The notes beneath the pieces are model-generated. The model worked only from the letters and a program-made list of their open reading frames with translations. It was not told the origin of the DNA and ran no database searches. Shown piece after piece: positions 22,905 to 33,324 of a stretch of 64,000 nucleotides of DNA. The position numbers and the translations under genes are program-made. The stretch is from Fagopyrum homotropicum. Lineage: Eukaryota; Streptophyta; Magnoliopsida; Caryophyllales; Polygonaceae. The first letter of the stretch is position 1. Every line of letters starts with the position of its first letter. The stretch is taken from positions 38,331,001-38,395,000 of the forward strand of contig BSWB01000003.1 of NCBI GenBank assembly GCA_033239125.1, in the 5' to 3' direction.

Positions 22905-25900
22905 TCGGCTCAGACTGACCGTCTGTCTGTGGATGGTATGCCGTGGTGAAATGAAGACTCGAACCTAGGGCGGTGTGTACCTGCTGCTAGAACCTCGAGG
23001 TAAAATGCTCATCCCTATCCGAGATGATAGTCCTCGGAACTCCATGTAACCTCATAATCTGACGAGTAAACTTTTCAACTAGACGACTCACCGGCCATGT
23101 CTCCCAAATAGGAATGAAACGTGCGGTCTTCGTCAGCCGATCCACTACCACCCAAATCGCATCAAAGCTCTTACTCGGTCTCAAACCGGTGACAAAAATC
23201 ATGGATACGTCCTCCCACTTCCACTATGTCACAAGCAGTGTGTGGATCTCTCCTCCGGGTCTCTAGTGCTCGATCTTAACCTGTTGACAGGTCGCGCATC
23301 TAGCCACATATCTAGCTACATCGGGATTAAGCCCGCCCCACCAATAAGACCTCCTAATATCCTGGTACATCTTACTCGTGCCTAGATGCACCGAGTAAGG
23401 AGTAGAATGTGCCTCCTGCAAGATCCGCTCTCTCAACTCCGGGTCTGACAGTACACAAATACGGCCCTGACGTCTCAACAACTCGTCTGTTCCTGTGACA
23501 AATTGTGGTGCCTCTCCTCGGGCCATCTTGTCCCGAATCCTCGTCAAAATGGGACATCCCTCCTGCTTCTGCCGGATCTCTCCGGACAGGTCAGGTAATA
23601 TCTCTACCTCGGACAAGTGACAATTCGTATCCGGAAACCGGATATCCACCTCTAACTCCATCAAATCCCTCTGCAACTGAGGTTGAACCGTCAACCGATC
23701 TATAGCCTCCTTTCGAGGAGTCCTCCTACTCAAAGCGTCGGATGGTACAAAATCTCCAAATCAAAGTCCTTAATCACCTCTAAACATCTCCTCTAGCGGT
23801 TATTCAACTCTCGCTGAGTGAATATGTACTTCAGACTCTTATGGTTTGTGAAGATCTAGCACGTGGTCCCGTACAAATAGTATCGCTAGATCTTTAGGGT
23901 ATGAACCACTGCCACTAGATCAAGATCATGGGTGTGATAATTCTCCTCGTACGGCTTCAGATGCCGAGAAGCGTACGCAATAATCCTACCCCTCTGCATC
24001 AAAACAGACCCCAAGCCTAGCTTGGAGGCGTCACTATATACTACAAAATCCTCTACGCCCTCAGGCTGGACAAAAACAGGAGCGGAGGTTAACCTCCTCT
24101 TCAACTCCTTAAAGCTACGCTGACAAGGCTCGGACTAGACGAACCTTGTAGACTTCCTAAACAAGGAAGTAAGTGGCCGTGCAATCACGGAGAAACCCTC
24201 AACAAATCGGCGGTAGTATCCTGCTAAGCCCAAGAAACTGCGCACCTCCTTGACCGTCCTAGGAGTCGGCCATGAGGAAACGGTCTCTATCTTTGCCGAG
24301 TCAACCATGACACCCTCGGCGGAAACTATGTGACCTAGGAATGCCACCTCGTACATCCAAAACTCGCACTTAGAGAGCTTTGCATAAAGCTCTCTATTCT
24401 AAAGGACTCGAAGCACTGTCCTCAAGTGTCCCGCATGCTCCTCTCTACTCCGAGAATACACTAAGATGTCATCTATGAACACTACCACAAACTGGTCCAA
24501 GAAGTCGATGAGGATGTTTTTCATCAACTCCATGAAGACGGAGGTTGCATTCGTGAGCCTGAATGGCATCACGACAAACTCATAATGGTCATATCTCGTC
24601 CTGAATGCCGTCTTCGGCACGCCCTCCTCTCTCACCCTGAGCTAGTGATATCCCGACCTCAATTCGATACGTGAAAACACGGAGGCTCCCTACAACTAGT
24701 CCAGCAAATCATCAATGCGCGGTAGAGGGTACTTGTTCTTGATGGTGACTTTGTTCAACTCTCGGTAATCAATACATAGCCTCAAAGATCCGTCCTTCTT
24801 CTTGACGAAGAGGATCGGTGCACCCCAAGGGAAAACGCTCGGGCATATGAAACCCCTCTCGACTAACTCCTCGAGCTGGTTCTTCAGCACTAGCATCTCG
24901 ATCGGCGTCATGCGGTATGGAGCCTTGGAGATCGGCCTTGTTCCAGGCTCCAACTCAATAGAAAACTCAACACTCCTCTGTGGTGGTAATCCGGGTGGCT
25001 CCCCGAAAACATCCTGAAACTCACATGTTGCGGGGATCTTCTCTAGCGATGGTCCCATCTCCTCCTTCATGGCATAACACCAGAAGGCCTCGCATCCCTG
25101 CCCGATAAGTCTCGCGGCTCGGACAACGCTAATGACTATACCGGTCTTTCCGAGGTCCCAACCTCGGAAAATCATCTCATGTCCCATCTCTGTAGTGACC
25201 GTCACGGTCCTCCGGCTGATGTCCAAAACGACTCGGTGGCGGTCAATCCAATCCATCCCAAGGATGACATCTTCATGCACTAAGTGCATGACATAGAAGT
25301 CGGCTAACCAATCATGGTTTCCCAAACGTATGGGACAACCGTGTACCTCTCGGGTCCCACTAACCCTACCTCCATCGGGTAACCCCACAATGAAGGGTCT
25401 CCTCTTACTACAACTAAGGAAAACCTAGCTTCACAATCATTAGATATAAAAGAGTGTGTAGCACCCGTATCAAATAAAACTTGGACCAAAAAGCTGTGAA
25501 TCTAAATAGTACCTCTGGCTGCTGGCGCTGCTGGATCAGCAGCACTCCTCAACTCAAACACCCTAGTTTGTGTGCCTTTGGTTTTCTGGGTAACCCCACC
25601 ACGACCTCTACCTCGGCTTTATCCTTGTGTTGATCCCTGTGTACGAGTCTGATCCTTACCTCTCTACTGAAAACCTGGAGACTAAAACTGTGACGGCCTT
25701 TGGCTGCCCCTTGCTATGCTAGTAGGTGAAGAGCCCTGCTATGACTAGGACTTGCCCTGATGGCAAAAAGCGGCTCGGTGACCCACCTGGCCACAAGTAA
25801 AACATGGCACGGGAGGTCTCTTACATGCCGTCCGAATGTGCCAAAATTCTCCACAACTGTGGCACTGTCGGCCCCGGTCTGGTGTCTGAGTCGACTACAA

Positions 25901-26809
25901 AGGACCGGGACCTCCTTGTGTCTAGCTACGCCCCTATCTTGAGGCTTTAGCCCTTGTAGTAGCTGACCATGTCCTCTGCCTCTTATCCGGCCCTCCGGAC
26001 TGTGCTGCTCTCCTAGACCTTGGGCGATCTCTCACATAGGCCAAATCTCGGTCTTGGTACTATGTCAACAAATCACAATGAAATCCCGCCAAGTAAGCAC
26101 GGATGGACTCCCTCAATCTCCTGGAGAAGAGATAGACATGTTGGTCAGCTGGAGGTACAGCAGGTCCCAGCAAGGCTAACTCCGTCCGAAAACGTCTAAT
26201 CGCCTCAATGAACGGGACGTCCTCAAATCTTGCCTCTAAGAAATCCTGAACTCTGTCTCTCCGCAGTGAATCTGGGCAAAAAGTCTCTCTAACGAGGCTC
26301 AACAGCTGCTCCATCCTCGTCACACCTTCTCTAACCGTCCTCCACCAATATTGGGCCTGCTCTCTAAACAAATTCTGAACTATCTATACCTGCCTATCCT
26401 TTGGACAACGGATCACCTCTAGTGCAGACTCCACGTGCCCAATCTAGTGCTCAACCTCCAACCCTACCTTCCCGTCGAAGTAGGGTACATGTTGCCGGTG
26501 GTGCGGGAGGTGGTGCTCCTGTCCTAAATGCCTCCTCAACTCGTCGTACGTAGTCTATAAATACAGTAGCTCCAATAGATGGTCCCCCGATCCTAGCAGA
26601 TGGGGACTATGCGCCCCGGACCTCACAATTGTCCTATCTCTAGCCTCGGGAACGACGCTCTCTGACACATCCTCTACGGGAATCTCAGTTGTTGGCGGAT
26701 CCACAATTGGTGCGTCCGTAATGGGGATACGTCCCCAACCTCTCGTGATTGGAGGTCTCCCTACTCGTCCCCATCGCTGGACGGTAGGAGGAAGAGGGGG
26801 TCTACCCAT
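22905..26809 (-). pseudogene. gag-pol: D gag-pol (decayed)
   Basis: Translation starts at ATG 26809 (GRPPLPPTVQRWGRVGRPP, basic Gly/Pro-rich N-terminus). The gag core is at 26060-26371 (YWWRTVREGVTRMEQLL), followed by two CCHC knuckles near 25770-25890 (CHSCGEFWHIRTAC and CFTCGQVGHRAAFC). Protease at 25304-25489 has VLFDTGATHSFIS. A frameshift leads into 24696-25388, which runs to the N-terminal RT block and ends in TAG in place of a Gln codon. RT 24399-24635 keeps VVFIDDILVYS, RNase H 23886-24104 keeps YSDASKLGLG, and integrase 22987-23733 keeps the CATCQQVKIEH zinc region and part of the core. At least two TAG stops (24642-24644, 24696-24698) lie at CAG positions. Confidence 0.88.
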
Positions 26810-27272
26810 GGCGGGTCCTACGTAAGCAGTGGCTCTTGTATGTGCTATCTGATAGCGTATGGCGTATATTTATATAAATACATATGTAGTACTTATGAAC
26901 TTAATATGATAATAACTCACAAAAGCATGATGATAACCAAAATCTAAATGTACAACCAAAGCCTATGCCCAATCACCCTAAGGTCATATACATAACTAGA
27001 TACAAGTCCAAAAACATCCTAAGGTCGTACATATATATATGACCACGTAATAATAATATATATATATATATATCCATCGAATCCAGGAATCTATGTCGCC
27101 GAGGTTTGCGTGAGGAGTGGTGGTCCCGTACATTCTAACCTAATCCCGACTCATGCATATGAATTTTGAAAACGAAAAAGTCAGAACCTGTGGGAGTTCT
27201 GTTTATTCCTCATTTGGCCTTTAGAAGGTTACGAGTGCCATTGTTGTCAACCTAGGGCTCTTATACCACTTT
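26810..27272 (-). other. D leader between PBS and gag
   Basis: Noncoding 5' leader on the minus strand, with a short (TA)n near 27055-27072. No ORF. Confidence 0.6.
27257..27268 (-). other. D primer-binding site
   Basis: TGGTATAAGAGC on the minus strand, four bases inside the LTR end. It matches the initiator tRNA-Met type site TGGTATCAGAGC with one change. Confidence 0.7.
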
Positions 27273-28161
27273 TGTAACACCCGAATCCGTGGGATATCGG
27301 GATGCTACGGGCGAGACCTCACAATGGGTGATGAGCCTTAGCTTGACAACAATTTCACCGGACCTTTCCAATATGGAACAAATAAAGACAAAAATCAAAT
27401 CGTTAATAATGTATGTGAGAAACTGAAAGGTAAAGATACAAGGTAGAAACTCAGTCGGCTCCTCAAAATGCCACAAACCTCAAAAACATAAATCCGAATC
27501 CATACATCCAAAACCATAAAACCCAACATAAACGAAATAATCCCAAAAACACCCCCGTCCTATCATGTACGGAGACCCTCGGTTGTCCACTCCTTCACCT
27601 CACTCGGCGGCGTCCCTAACCTGTGGGGCAACTACAAAAGCGGTTTAAAACCGTTAGCTCTATTCTAAGCATTAGAATCATGGTGAAGGCACAAGCACAC
27701 TCTTGCATCATAACATCACATAATCATGCTCAACAAACAAGTCCGGTTTATTATCTTTATTTATTAGGTCATATCCCGTTCTAATTCAACTTCTTTTGTG
27801 ACACGAGAATCTCTCAAAACTCGCCTCGGTCCCCATTTACCACATAAAACGGTACGGATGCATCCGACCGTCTAACCACACGGGCTAGTCGCCAAGAACC
27901 TCCTAACTCTATGCAAGAGCTAGACAAGTTGTCACCGCCCGTTATCATACACTTGGGCCAAATAATATATAAAAGTCGGTAATCCTATTTTTGGTTTTAT
28001 AAGTTATAATGAAAGCAATAAATCACACACCACCAAACACTCAATGAATCTAATACATAGAATGCAAGGTAGGTAAGTCCAAAGACTTACCTCTCTCAAG
28101 GTAACTCAAAAACCACTCTCAACTTCCCGCAGGAAAACACTCAAAGCCTGGCCAAACGTGG
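27273..28161 (-). repeat. D 5' LTR, PBS-proximal part
   Basis: The LTR end reads TGTTACA on the minus strand next to the PBS. The sequence is interrupted at 28161 by A2 and resumes at 39342. It contains the GGTGACAACTTG and GTCCGGGAGG-like blocks shared with other Tekay LTRs here. Confidence 0.85.
28157..28161. repeat. A2 target-site duplication, left copy
   Basis: CGTGG, against CGAGG at 39342-39346 on the right (four of five match). Five bases is the usual size for gypsy integrases. Confidence 0.6.
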
Positions 28162-28597
28162 TGATAACACGATTTATAACATAGTTTTAAGTGTACATTT
28201 AGATAGAATTCTCGCTCATTCATGCATGATCTAGCATTAGTTCAAGACGTTTTGCACCCAATTCACATATTTTGTCGAGATAGACGTCTACACGGACTTG
28301 TGCGCGTTTTGTAGGTATTACGGGAAGTTTAGGAGCTTAAACGATGCGTTTGAGGATCGTTCATTTAGATGACGCACCCTCGGACTCATTAGGACACAAG
28401 CCAAGGGCTAAGGAGGACTCATTGAACCTTGCCAACACAAGCCATGCACCAAACCACAGCTTAATGATCCAAGGCGAAGTTTCTGCATAGAATCACGGTT
28501 CTCTGACAAACCACGGCCGTGGAAATGACCGTGGATTTTGCCAGATTCTCGTGACAGCTGTGCCACGACTCTCATGGCCAACTCACGAAGGATTTGT

Positions 28598-28605
28598 TAT
28601 AAAAG
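28598..28605 (+). promoter_or_regulatory. TATA box in the A2 5' LTR
   Basis: TATAAAAG, 76 bp downstream of the palindrome at 28511-28522. The layout matches the A1 LTR. Transcription would start about 30 bp further on (inferred). Confidence 0.6.
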
Positions 28606-29097
28606 TGGTCCTTCATGGGTTGTTTGAGGCAGCTGGGGTAGTTTGGGAGCAGCTCATCCATTATCCATTTCTCTCTAACAAATATATTCTCAAAAGAAGA
28701 AGATTTTTTCTAGGAAGGAAAGTGTCAAAGAGAAGAAGGAGAGTTCCATTGAAGAGGAGGAGAAGGAAACACACCATAGCTTTCTTGTATTTCGGATTTC
28801 GTTTTCTAGAGATTGTATGAACCTTTGAACCTTCCTTTGGAAGGGTTATAAGTGGCTCTATTCTAAATCTTCAGCTTAGTTTTGAATTAAGTTCAGTTGT
28901 GCACCTCTCTTCTTTCATTATCTTGCAATGGATGTTTTGATTTTGTGTTTGTTTGCTTCGATTTCCATTATGAATGTTGTAGGCTAATTTGATGTGGTTC
29001 TAGGGTAAGGAAAGGATGGTTATGGCTAGAACCGTGATAGGATGAACTTACATTTGCCTTTGGATGACTTTTGCTTATGAACGTAGTTGCTGTTAGG

Positions 29098-29155
29098 AAT
29101 CACGGGTAGTTCTTGAAGAACCACGGCCGTGGTTTAGGAAGAACAGCCCGTGATT
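29098..29155. promoter_or_regulatory. 58-bp imperfect palindrome centred on CCACGGCCGTGG
   Basis: Two 29-base arms match at 23 positions: AATCACGGG, then GTTCTT, then AACCACGG, mirrored on the other side without gaps. It could form a cruciform in DNA or a long hairpin in RNA. The same structure is at 38472-38529 in the 3' LTR. Confidence 0.8.
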
Positions 29156-29973
29156 TTCCCTGATTTGAAGGATCTTGCCTTAAACCTATAAAATGTTGAA
29201 ATCCTAATTGTTGCTGAGTTTAACCTACCTAGTGTAGTGACTAAGTGCTAGGAGAGACTTACCCGGTAATCCTTGCTCTTAGAATCTAAAATAGCAAACC
29301 TTAGGTAGTGGTGAGCCTAATAAGCCACCATTGGATTAGATGTGCTAGGATAGTTGCTTAGGACTTCCCTTTCCAAGACTTACCCGGTAAGGATAGGTTA
29401 GACCCCTAATTTACAATCCGGTTTGTGTAGAATTCCTATCCTTAGGCTCTTAGAGACCTACCCGGTAATAAGACCTTAGGTGTGGACTAGTCGGACCATG
29501 AGACCTACCCGGTAATTGATCCTAAATTAGATACACTTAATCCCAACATATATTAGTTAATCCAAAGAACGAATAGATAACTTGAGTTCCTTGCCATCAC
29601 CGGAACTTCCGACCCCTAGAGTCCGTCTTTTCTTTCCGTGATCATTATCTTGTTTGGTTTGTTCATTTGTGCTGATTTTTAGTCTAGTTTGATTGTTTAC
29701 TTTGCATGAATTGTGATCTTTGATTGATCACCAAAACCGACCAAAAACAATTTAGATTTTCATTTCTTTGTTTCCCTCTTTTCTAACCTTAGACCTTCAC
29801 TAAACTTAATCACAAAACCGAATCAATTTCACCTTAGTCTTTGTGTTCGACCTCGAAATACTATCCATGCTACAAACGTCCCGTACACTGCGGGTGCGCT
29901 AGAAGTTAGGATAATTATAACGAGTATAAATTTAAGGCTTATTGCGTGCACACTTTTTAGCGTAACAAGTTTT

Positions 29974-29991
29974 TGGCGCCGTTGCCGGGGA
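29974..29991 (+). other. A2 primer-binding site
   Basis: TGGCGCCGTTGCCGGGGA, six bases after the LTR. This is the tRNA-Asp-type site known from Athila elements, where minus-strand synthesis is primed. Confidence 0.85.
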
Positions 29992-30108
29992 CTAGGTCTA
30001 GATTGAGTCTATTTTGTGATTGTTTCTAGTGTAGATCTTTCTTGTTGCTTTTGATCTCTCTTTGGTTGGTGTCTTTGCTTTTCAGGACATCTATTACTCT
30101 TTAGGTGT

Positions 30109-31743
30109 ATGCGAAGATCTCGTGGTAAGGATTTAGCTCCATTCGATCCCGAACTGGAGAAAACCCTTCGATCTAGATCCAAGAACATCCGAAAAGAAAG
30201 AGAGATGGCCGGTAGAAATCTTCAAGCTGAGTTAGATGAAGCCTTAGAGCAAATAAGGCTAAGAGATGAGCTCTTGGAGGAAGAAAGGAGACTTGCCAAT
30301 GAGAGGCAAGAGGAAACAAGGAGGGAGATTGAGGAGATTAGGCAAGCCCTTGTTCAAGGAGAGCTTAATCGCCGACAACCTCCACCTCCTCCACCACCGG
30401 TGGTACAACCGCAGCCGGCGGCCAATGTTAGGGTTGTTCCCATTGCTATCGAGGAGCCACAAACCCTAGGGAGACGTATGGATCCGGCACAAAGAGCACA
30501 CCGACCGGGTGTGAATCTAGGAGATCCCTCAACCCACAACTATGAGCTCCGCCCTCAAGTTCTACAAATGATCCGGCACAATCAATTTGGAGGGATGGAA
30601 GGAGAGTCTCCTCACCAACATTTGATGAACTACGAGATTTTGATGGAGACTCTTAGACCGCCAAGATTGGAGAGCAACAACCATAAGCTTAGGGCTTTTT
30701 CCTTCTCTCTTAAGGATAAAGCCTTGGCTTGGTATCAATCTATTCCACAAGGGCGAGTTGGTACTTGGGAGGAGATGACAACCGAGTTCTTGACCAAGTT
30801 CTTCCCACCTTCCAAGACCACCGAATTAAGAGGGAAGATCAATGCCTTCGTGATGAGGGATAGAGAAAGTTTGTTCAAGTCTTGGGAGAGATTCAAAGAC
30901 CTTTTCCTAGATTGTCCACACCATGGCATACCGAAAATTGAGCTATTGGAGATCTATTTCAAGGGACTTGATGAGGATAGCCAATTCAAGCTTCAATCTC
31001 TCTCCGGTGGGACATTTATGGAGAAACATGTAGATGATGCTTGGGAGTTTGTGGAGAAACAAGCTCTAGTGATTGAGAAGTACTCTCATAGGAAGAGTGA
31101 AGGAAGAAAGGCGGGAGCATATGAGGTGAGCGAAGTCACCATGAGCAATTTCAAGCTTGACGCCATCAACAACGAGTTGAAATCCTTGAGAGAGTTGTGT
31201 ACTACAACCTTGAAGAGCCAAGCAACTCCTCAAGCACTTCCACAAGCTAACTTGTCTTCCAAGGAGGAGGATGTGAATTATATGGGAAGGGGCAACTTCA
31301 ACAACTACCAAGGCCTAAGAAATTTCAACAACAACCGGCAATTCAACAATTACCGGCCCAACCACAACCATCCCGGATTTTCTTACTCTAACCCGGATGG
31401 AGCCTTGAACCCTCCCGCCTCCACAAGCACAACTCCATCACAAAGAGCTTCACAAGAACCTCCACCCGGTTTTTCTCAACCTTCAAAGGATAGAACCAAA
31501 GTCATGTTTGAGCAATTGCTAGGAAGGTTGAGTGGACTCGAGAGCACCGTGACTTCAATTTCTAAAGCTCAAAAGGTCTTGGAAGCACAAGTCTTTCAAA
31601 AGGCGGGTGAAGCACATAGAGATCCGGGAAAGCTTCCCGGAAGAACCGAAGACAACCCAAGAGGCCAAGTGTCGGCTATCACAACAAGGAGTGGGTTGAG
31701 TATGAAGGATCCTATGCCCAAGGACCAAGCTAAGGGAAAGTAA
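30109..31743 (+). CDS. gag: A2 gag
   Basis: 544 codons from ATG 30109, about 120 bp after the PBS. Residues about 20-85 are a charged coiled coil (ELDEALEQIRLRDELLEEE), followed by a proline run. The retrotransposon gag core spans about 160-290 (RAFSFSLKDKALAWYQSIP, TEFLTKFFPPSKTTELRGK). The tail is Asn-rich (NNNRQFNNYRPNHNHPGF), and no CCHC zinc knuckle is seen. The ORF ends at TAA 31741-31743, and the next ORF continues in the same frame, so the stop may be a nonsense mutation in a gag-pol ORF or a natural readthrough site. The protein would assemble the cytoplasmic particle that packages the RNA. Confidence 0.9.
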   Translation: MRRSRGKDLAPFDPELEKTLRSRSKNIRKEREMAGRNLQAELDEALEQIRLRDELLEEERRLANERQEETRREIEEIRQALVQGELNRRQPPPPPPPVVQPQPAANVRVVPIAIEEPQTLGRRMDPAQRAHRPGVNLGDPSTHNYELRPQVLQMIRHNQFGGMEGESPHQHLMNYEILMETLRPPRLESNNHKLRAFSFSLKDKALAWYQSIPQGRVGTWEEMTTEFLTKFFPPSKTTELRGKINAFVMRDRESLFKSWERFKDLFLDCPHHGIPKIELLEIYFKGLDEDSQFKLQSLSGGTFMEKHVDDAWEFVEKQALVIEKYSHRKSEGRKAGAYEVSEVTMSNFKLDAINNELKSLRELCTTTLKSQATPQALPQANLSSKEEDVNYMGRGNFNNYQGLRNFNNNRQFNNYRPNHNHPGFSYSNPDGALNPPASTSTTPSQRASQEPPPGFSQPSKDRTKVMFEQLLGRLSGLESTVTSISKAQKVLEAQVFQKAGEAHRDPGKLPGRTEDNPRGQVSAITTRSGLSMKDPMPKDQAKGK

Positions 31744-33324
31744 GTAGTGGTAGAAGAGGGAAGAAGGCAAGAAGATGGAGGCAAGAGCAAGGATGTAGAG
31801 CCAACTTATGTGGCACCGCCTCCATACAAGCCGCCACTACCGTTCCCACAATCAAGAGCAAGAGCTCGTTTGGACAATCACTTTGGTAAGTTCCTTGAAC
31901 TAATGTCCAAGTTACATATTAACATTCCGTTCATGGATGCCATCTTAGGAATTCCGGCATATGGGAAATTTTTGAAAGAAATACTCTCCAACAAAAGGAA
32001 GTTGGAGGAGTATGGGGAGATAAGGATGACCAAGAGATCCTCGGAATTGATCCAAACCATGAAGGAAGAAATGCCTCCCAAGCTAAGGGATCCGGCCTCC
32101 TTTTGCGTCCCAATAGGAGTGGGAGACGTGAAGTACGAGGCCCTTTGTGATCTTGGGGCGAGTGTAAGCATCATACCGCTTGCACTTAGCAACAAGGTCG
32201 GGCTAGGAGAGCCAAAGCCGGTCAAGATGACCCTCTATATGGCGGACCGTTCTATCACTCATCCGGTTGGGATTCTAGAGGACATTCCGGTGCAACTAGG
32301 AGGATTCTATGTTCCTATTGATTTTGTAGTGTTGGACATTCCGGCGGATTATCCGGTTCCTATCATCTTAGGAAGACCTTTCCTAGCCACTTCCAGTTGC
32401 CTAGTGGATTGCAAGAACGGGACTCTCTCCTTCAACATCGGGGAAGAGAACATCAAGTTCAAGCTTTCCACAATGATGAAAGGGCCAACCCTTGATGAAG
32501 ATATCTTCAACATAGTCGAGCAAGAAGAATCTAGAGAAATTGTGAGCTCGATCTTGATCAAGGATCCCTTGGAAAAGGTTCTCACCTTAAGTATGATGGA
32601 GGAAGGTGTTGAAGAGGACTGCAATGAAAAGATCAAAGCCTTGGAAGCCTTAGATGAGGAGCCAAGAGTTGGATTTGAAAGCCACGAAGAGGTGATGAAC
32701 AGCTGCAAATTCCACGGTCGAGATTTATGTTCCACGGCCGTCAAACTTTCTGGACAACTCCGAGAAGCAAGTCTGGCAGGAACCACGGCCGTGGAAGATG
32801 AGCAACCCGTGTTTCCAACCGTGGTTTTCCCTGAATCAACTCTTGATGATGATCAAGCTTTTAGGAGCCATGGGGAGTCTTCCTTTGCTTTGGATTCATC
32901 TCATCCAACCTTATTTGGATCGTCTTCAACCGATAGAGGTCCTCCCTCACTTGAACTTAAACCCCTTCCCTCTCATTTAAAGTATGCATTTCTTGGTGAT
33001 AATTCTACGTATCCTGTGATTGTTAATGCATGCTTGAGTGATGATGAACTTGCTAAATTGCTGCATGAACTAAGATTGCATAGGAAAGCCATTGGTTATA
33101 CTATTGATGATTTGGTTGGCATTAAGCCATCTTTGTGCATGCATAAGATAATGATGGAAGATAACCACAAACCCTCTATTGAACATCAAAGGAGATTGAA
33201 TCCTATAATGAAAGAGGTGGTCAAAAAGGAAATCATTAAGTTGCTAGATGCGGGAATTATCTACCCTATCTCGGATAGTAAGTGGGTTAGCCCCGTTCAT
33301 GAGTACCTAAGAAGGGTGGAATGA
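31744..33324 (+). pseudogene. pol: A2 pol: protease, linker, N-terminal RT
   Basis: Same frame as gag after its stop. Protease Asp is near residue 135 from 31747 (CDLGASVSIIPLA), with the flap and the IILGRPFL block following. The linker (residues about 270-410) holds palindromes at 32732 (partial) and 32783. RT starts near LCMHKIMMEDN. The frame ends at TGA 33322-33324 because one base is missing near 33300, shown by comparison with A1. RT continues in another frame from 33321. Apart from that and the gag stop, the sequence is well preserved. Confidence 0.88.

Larger units (their letters stand above)
22905..27272 (-). mobile_element. Tekay-type chromovirus D, internal region (3' truncated)
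   Basis: Minus-strand element. From right to left: PBS next to the LTR at 27273, leader, gag, zinc knuckles, protease, RT, RNase H, integrase. It stops abruptly near 22905 in integrase at the HPQTDGQ region, so the integrase C-terminus, chromodomain and 3' LTR are gone. Its 5' LTR is split by A2 and continues at 39342-40960. Reading frames are heavily interrupted, often by TAG where relatives have CAG. Confidence 0.9.
28162..29967 (+). repeat. A2 5' LTR (1806 bp)
   Basis: Starts TGATAACACG and ends TTAGCGTAACA. It carries palindromes at 28511 and 29121, a TATA box at 28598, a 58-bp dyad at 29098-29155, and four repeats of ACYTACCCGGTAA between 29250 and 29520. An 89-codon ORF at 28551 is present in both LTRs but has no domain. 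Confidence 0.95.

Noticed and set aside
28551..28820. 89-codon ORF in both A2 LTRs (also 37925-38194)
   Set aside because: Conserved only because the LTRs are young. It begins with GTG and has no domain. It could be a leader peptide, but nothing supports that.
31741..31743. Programmed readthrough of the A2 gag TAA
   Set aside because: Possible, but A1 has no stop at the matching place and the following bases show no known readthrough signal. Treated as undecided and probably a nonsense mutation.
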